Shown here one piece after another: positions 13,853 through 14,792 of a stretch of DNA of 14,792 bases. The notes beneath the pieces were generated by a model. That model was not told the origin of the DNA, ran no database searches, and was given only the letters and a program-made list of their open reading frames with translations. Every line of letters begins with the position of its first letter. The first letter of the stretch is position 1. Location of the stretch: assembly GCA_937896265.1 (NCBI GenBank), contig CALBMD010000324.1:1-14792 (forward strand), in the 5' to 3' direction. The position numbers and the translations under genes are program-made. The DNA is from an uncultured Pseudomonadota bacterium. GTDB taxonomy: Bacteria; Bdellovibrionota_B; Oligoflexia; Oligoflexales; Bog-1112.

Positions 13853-14792
13853 CTAGCGATTTTTTGAGAAGTTGCCCGAGTTGAGCTGCTCTTTGAGGGT
13901 ATTCATTTCCTTGACATATTTAACAGCATCTATCCCATAGTTGTGTGGGCCTTCTGTGAGGGCGTGAACGTTTTCTGTGCCACTCACAAAGCCGACAGCA
14001 ATACTGCCAACAACTGCGCCAGCAATGGCTGCCCACCAAGCAGCAGCTCCGTATGTTCCGCTTTTGAAGATGTCTCCGCCTGGTCGTGACAATATTTTAG
14101 TAGCCCCTTTGGTTCCATTCTTATCATACTGTGGATAGGAGAAAGATTTCTTGCCATCTTTCTCTTTTAGTTCAATTCCATTTAAAACTTCAGTAACTTG
14201 TTTGTTCTCAAATCCCCAAGTGCCATTTGCTTTTTTTCCTGTTATTATCTCAGCAGCGTCGAAGTCTCTTACAAAGTTAGTGCCGAATTTCTTTGTATCT
14301 CCAGAGATTTCATTATAGATCTCAGCTGCTTTTGCTAAGTCATTTTCCATTTTCTTTTTGTTAGCAGTATCGTCTAGCTTGCGATCTTTTATCTTGTCCT
14401 CAGCGGCTTTTTTTTCTTCTTCAAGACTAGTAGTATCTTGATGTAAGCCTTGCTTGTGCGCTATCTCATCCTCCACTTTTTCCAAACGCTTTTTAGCTGC
14501 TAGGATCTCAGAAAGATCTCTCACCTGTTCATAATTCATTATAAGTTTATCAAATTTTCGCCTACCCCAGACCTTTTTTGCCAAATCTCCTGCCCAATAA
14601 GCTAATACAGCACCGGCAAAGGCTATTCCGAAAGATCCAGCTATTAAAGCGCCTTGTCGGCTGCCAGCGCCACTATCTTTTGCTACTGGTTTACACAACG
14701 CATTGATGCTATCCACATTCATTTTGGCTTCTTTGCACTGTGCTTCTGAGACGCATTGGCTACTTCGGGTATCGATAAAAGGCGTTGGATCT
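13853..14792 (-). CDS. Two-TM coiled-coil membrane protein, 5' end probably outside window
   Basis: The first ATG in the frame is at 14720-14722 (289 residues), but the frame stays open through the last 70 bases with no other start codon and encodes a cysteine-containing stretch (SSQCVSEAQCKEAK), so the gene probably begins beyond the window. Numbered from that ATG, there is a glycine/alanine-rich TM helix at 24-45, a long charged, probable coiled-coil region at about 60-140, a loop region, a second glycine/alanine-rich TM helix at 224-247 (GAVVGSIAVGFVSG), and a polar tail. No enzymatic motif or known family is recognised. The weak AAGAAG before the ATG does not settle the start. Confidence 0.65.
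   Translation of the reverse strand, partial: DPTPFIDTRSSQCVSEAQCKEAKMNVDSINALCKPVAKDSGAGSRQGALIAGSFGIAFAGAVLAYWAGDLAKKVWGRRKFDKLIMNYEQVRDLSEILAAKKRLEKVEDEIAHKQGLHQDTTSLEEEKKAAEDKIKDRKLDDTANKKKMENDLAKAAEIYNEISGDTKKFGTNFVRDFDAAEIITGKKANGTWGFENKQVTEVLNGIELKEKDGKKSFSYPQYDKNGTKGATKILSRPGGDIFKSGTYGAAAWWAAIAGAVVGSIAVGFVSGTENVHALTEGPHNYGIDAVKYVKEMNTLKEQLNSGNFSKNR

Overview
The window comes from a Gram-negative bacterium of moderate GC content (low-to-mid 40s % by eye). It encodes a type IV pilin, two signal-peptide-bearing outer-membrane beta-barrel candidates and a lipoprotein. The style of the signalling pair (receiver plus PilZ-like protein next to a lone 'HDLCNSLA' phosphoacceptor protein), the Calvin-type class II aldolase and the pilin together remind me of Bdellovibrionota or delta-proteobacteria-like lineages. 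That is an impression, not a test. The first ~58 bases are about 78% GC and do not look like the rest.

Region 1 (59-4930, all minus strand): argS, then a membrane-anchored purple-acid-phosphatase-like metallophosphoesterase, then a two-gene signalling unit (receiver plus degenerate PilZ-like protein, followed with an ATGA overlap by an 81-residue stand-alone histidine-kinase dimerisation/phosphoacceptor domain), then fabG, which ends near the window edge. Good promoters are visible for argS and the receiver gene.

Region 2 (5130-8438, plus strand, divergent from argS): comM (YifB-type AAA+ helicase of natural transformation), a type IV prepilin 65 nt downstream, and a class II fructose-bisphosphate aldolase. 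comM beside a pilin suggests a DNA-uptake/pilus context.

Region 3 (8640-10306, minus strand): an RlmD-type 23S rRNA m5U methyltransferase preceded by a small unknown charged protein 5 nt upstream. These converge on fba across a 201-bp gap holding a 10-bp-stem hairpin.

Region 4 (10425-14792): five consecutive cell-envelope genes with no recognisable specific function. A plus-strand pair (outer-membrane beta-barrel and lipoprotein, ATGA overlap) converges through a perfect 8-bp-stem hairpin on a minus-strand group: a two-TM coiled-coil protein running off the window, a 40-bp near-perfect palindrome, a signal-peptide/membrane protein and a small beta-barrel. This envelope island and the orphan phosphoacceptor/PilZ pair are the parts most likely to hold undescribed biology. 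No tRNA, rRNA, CRISPR array, transposase or integrase was seen.
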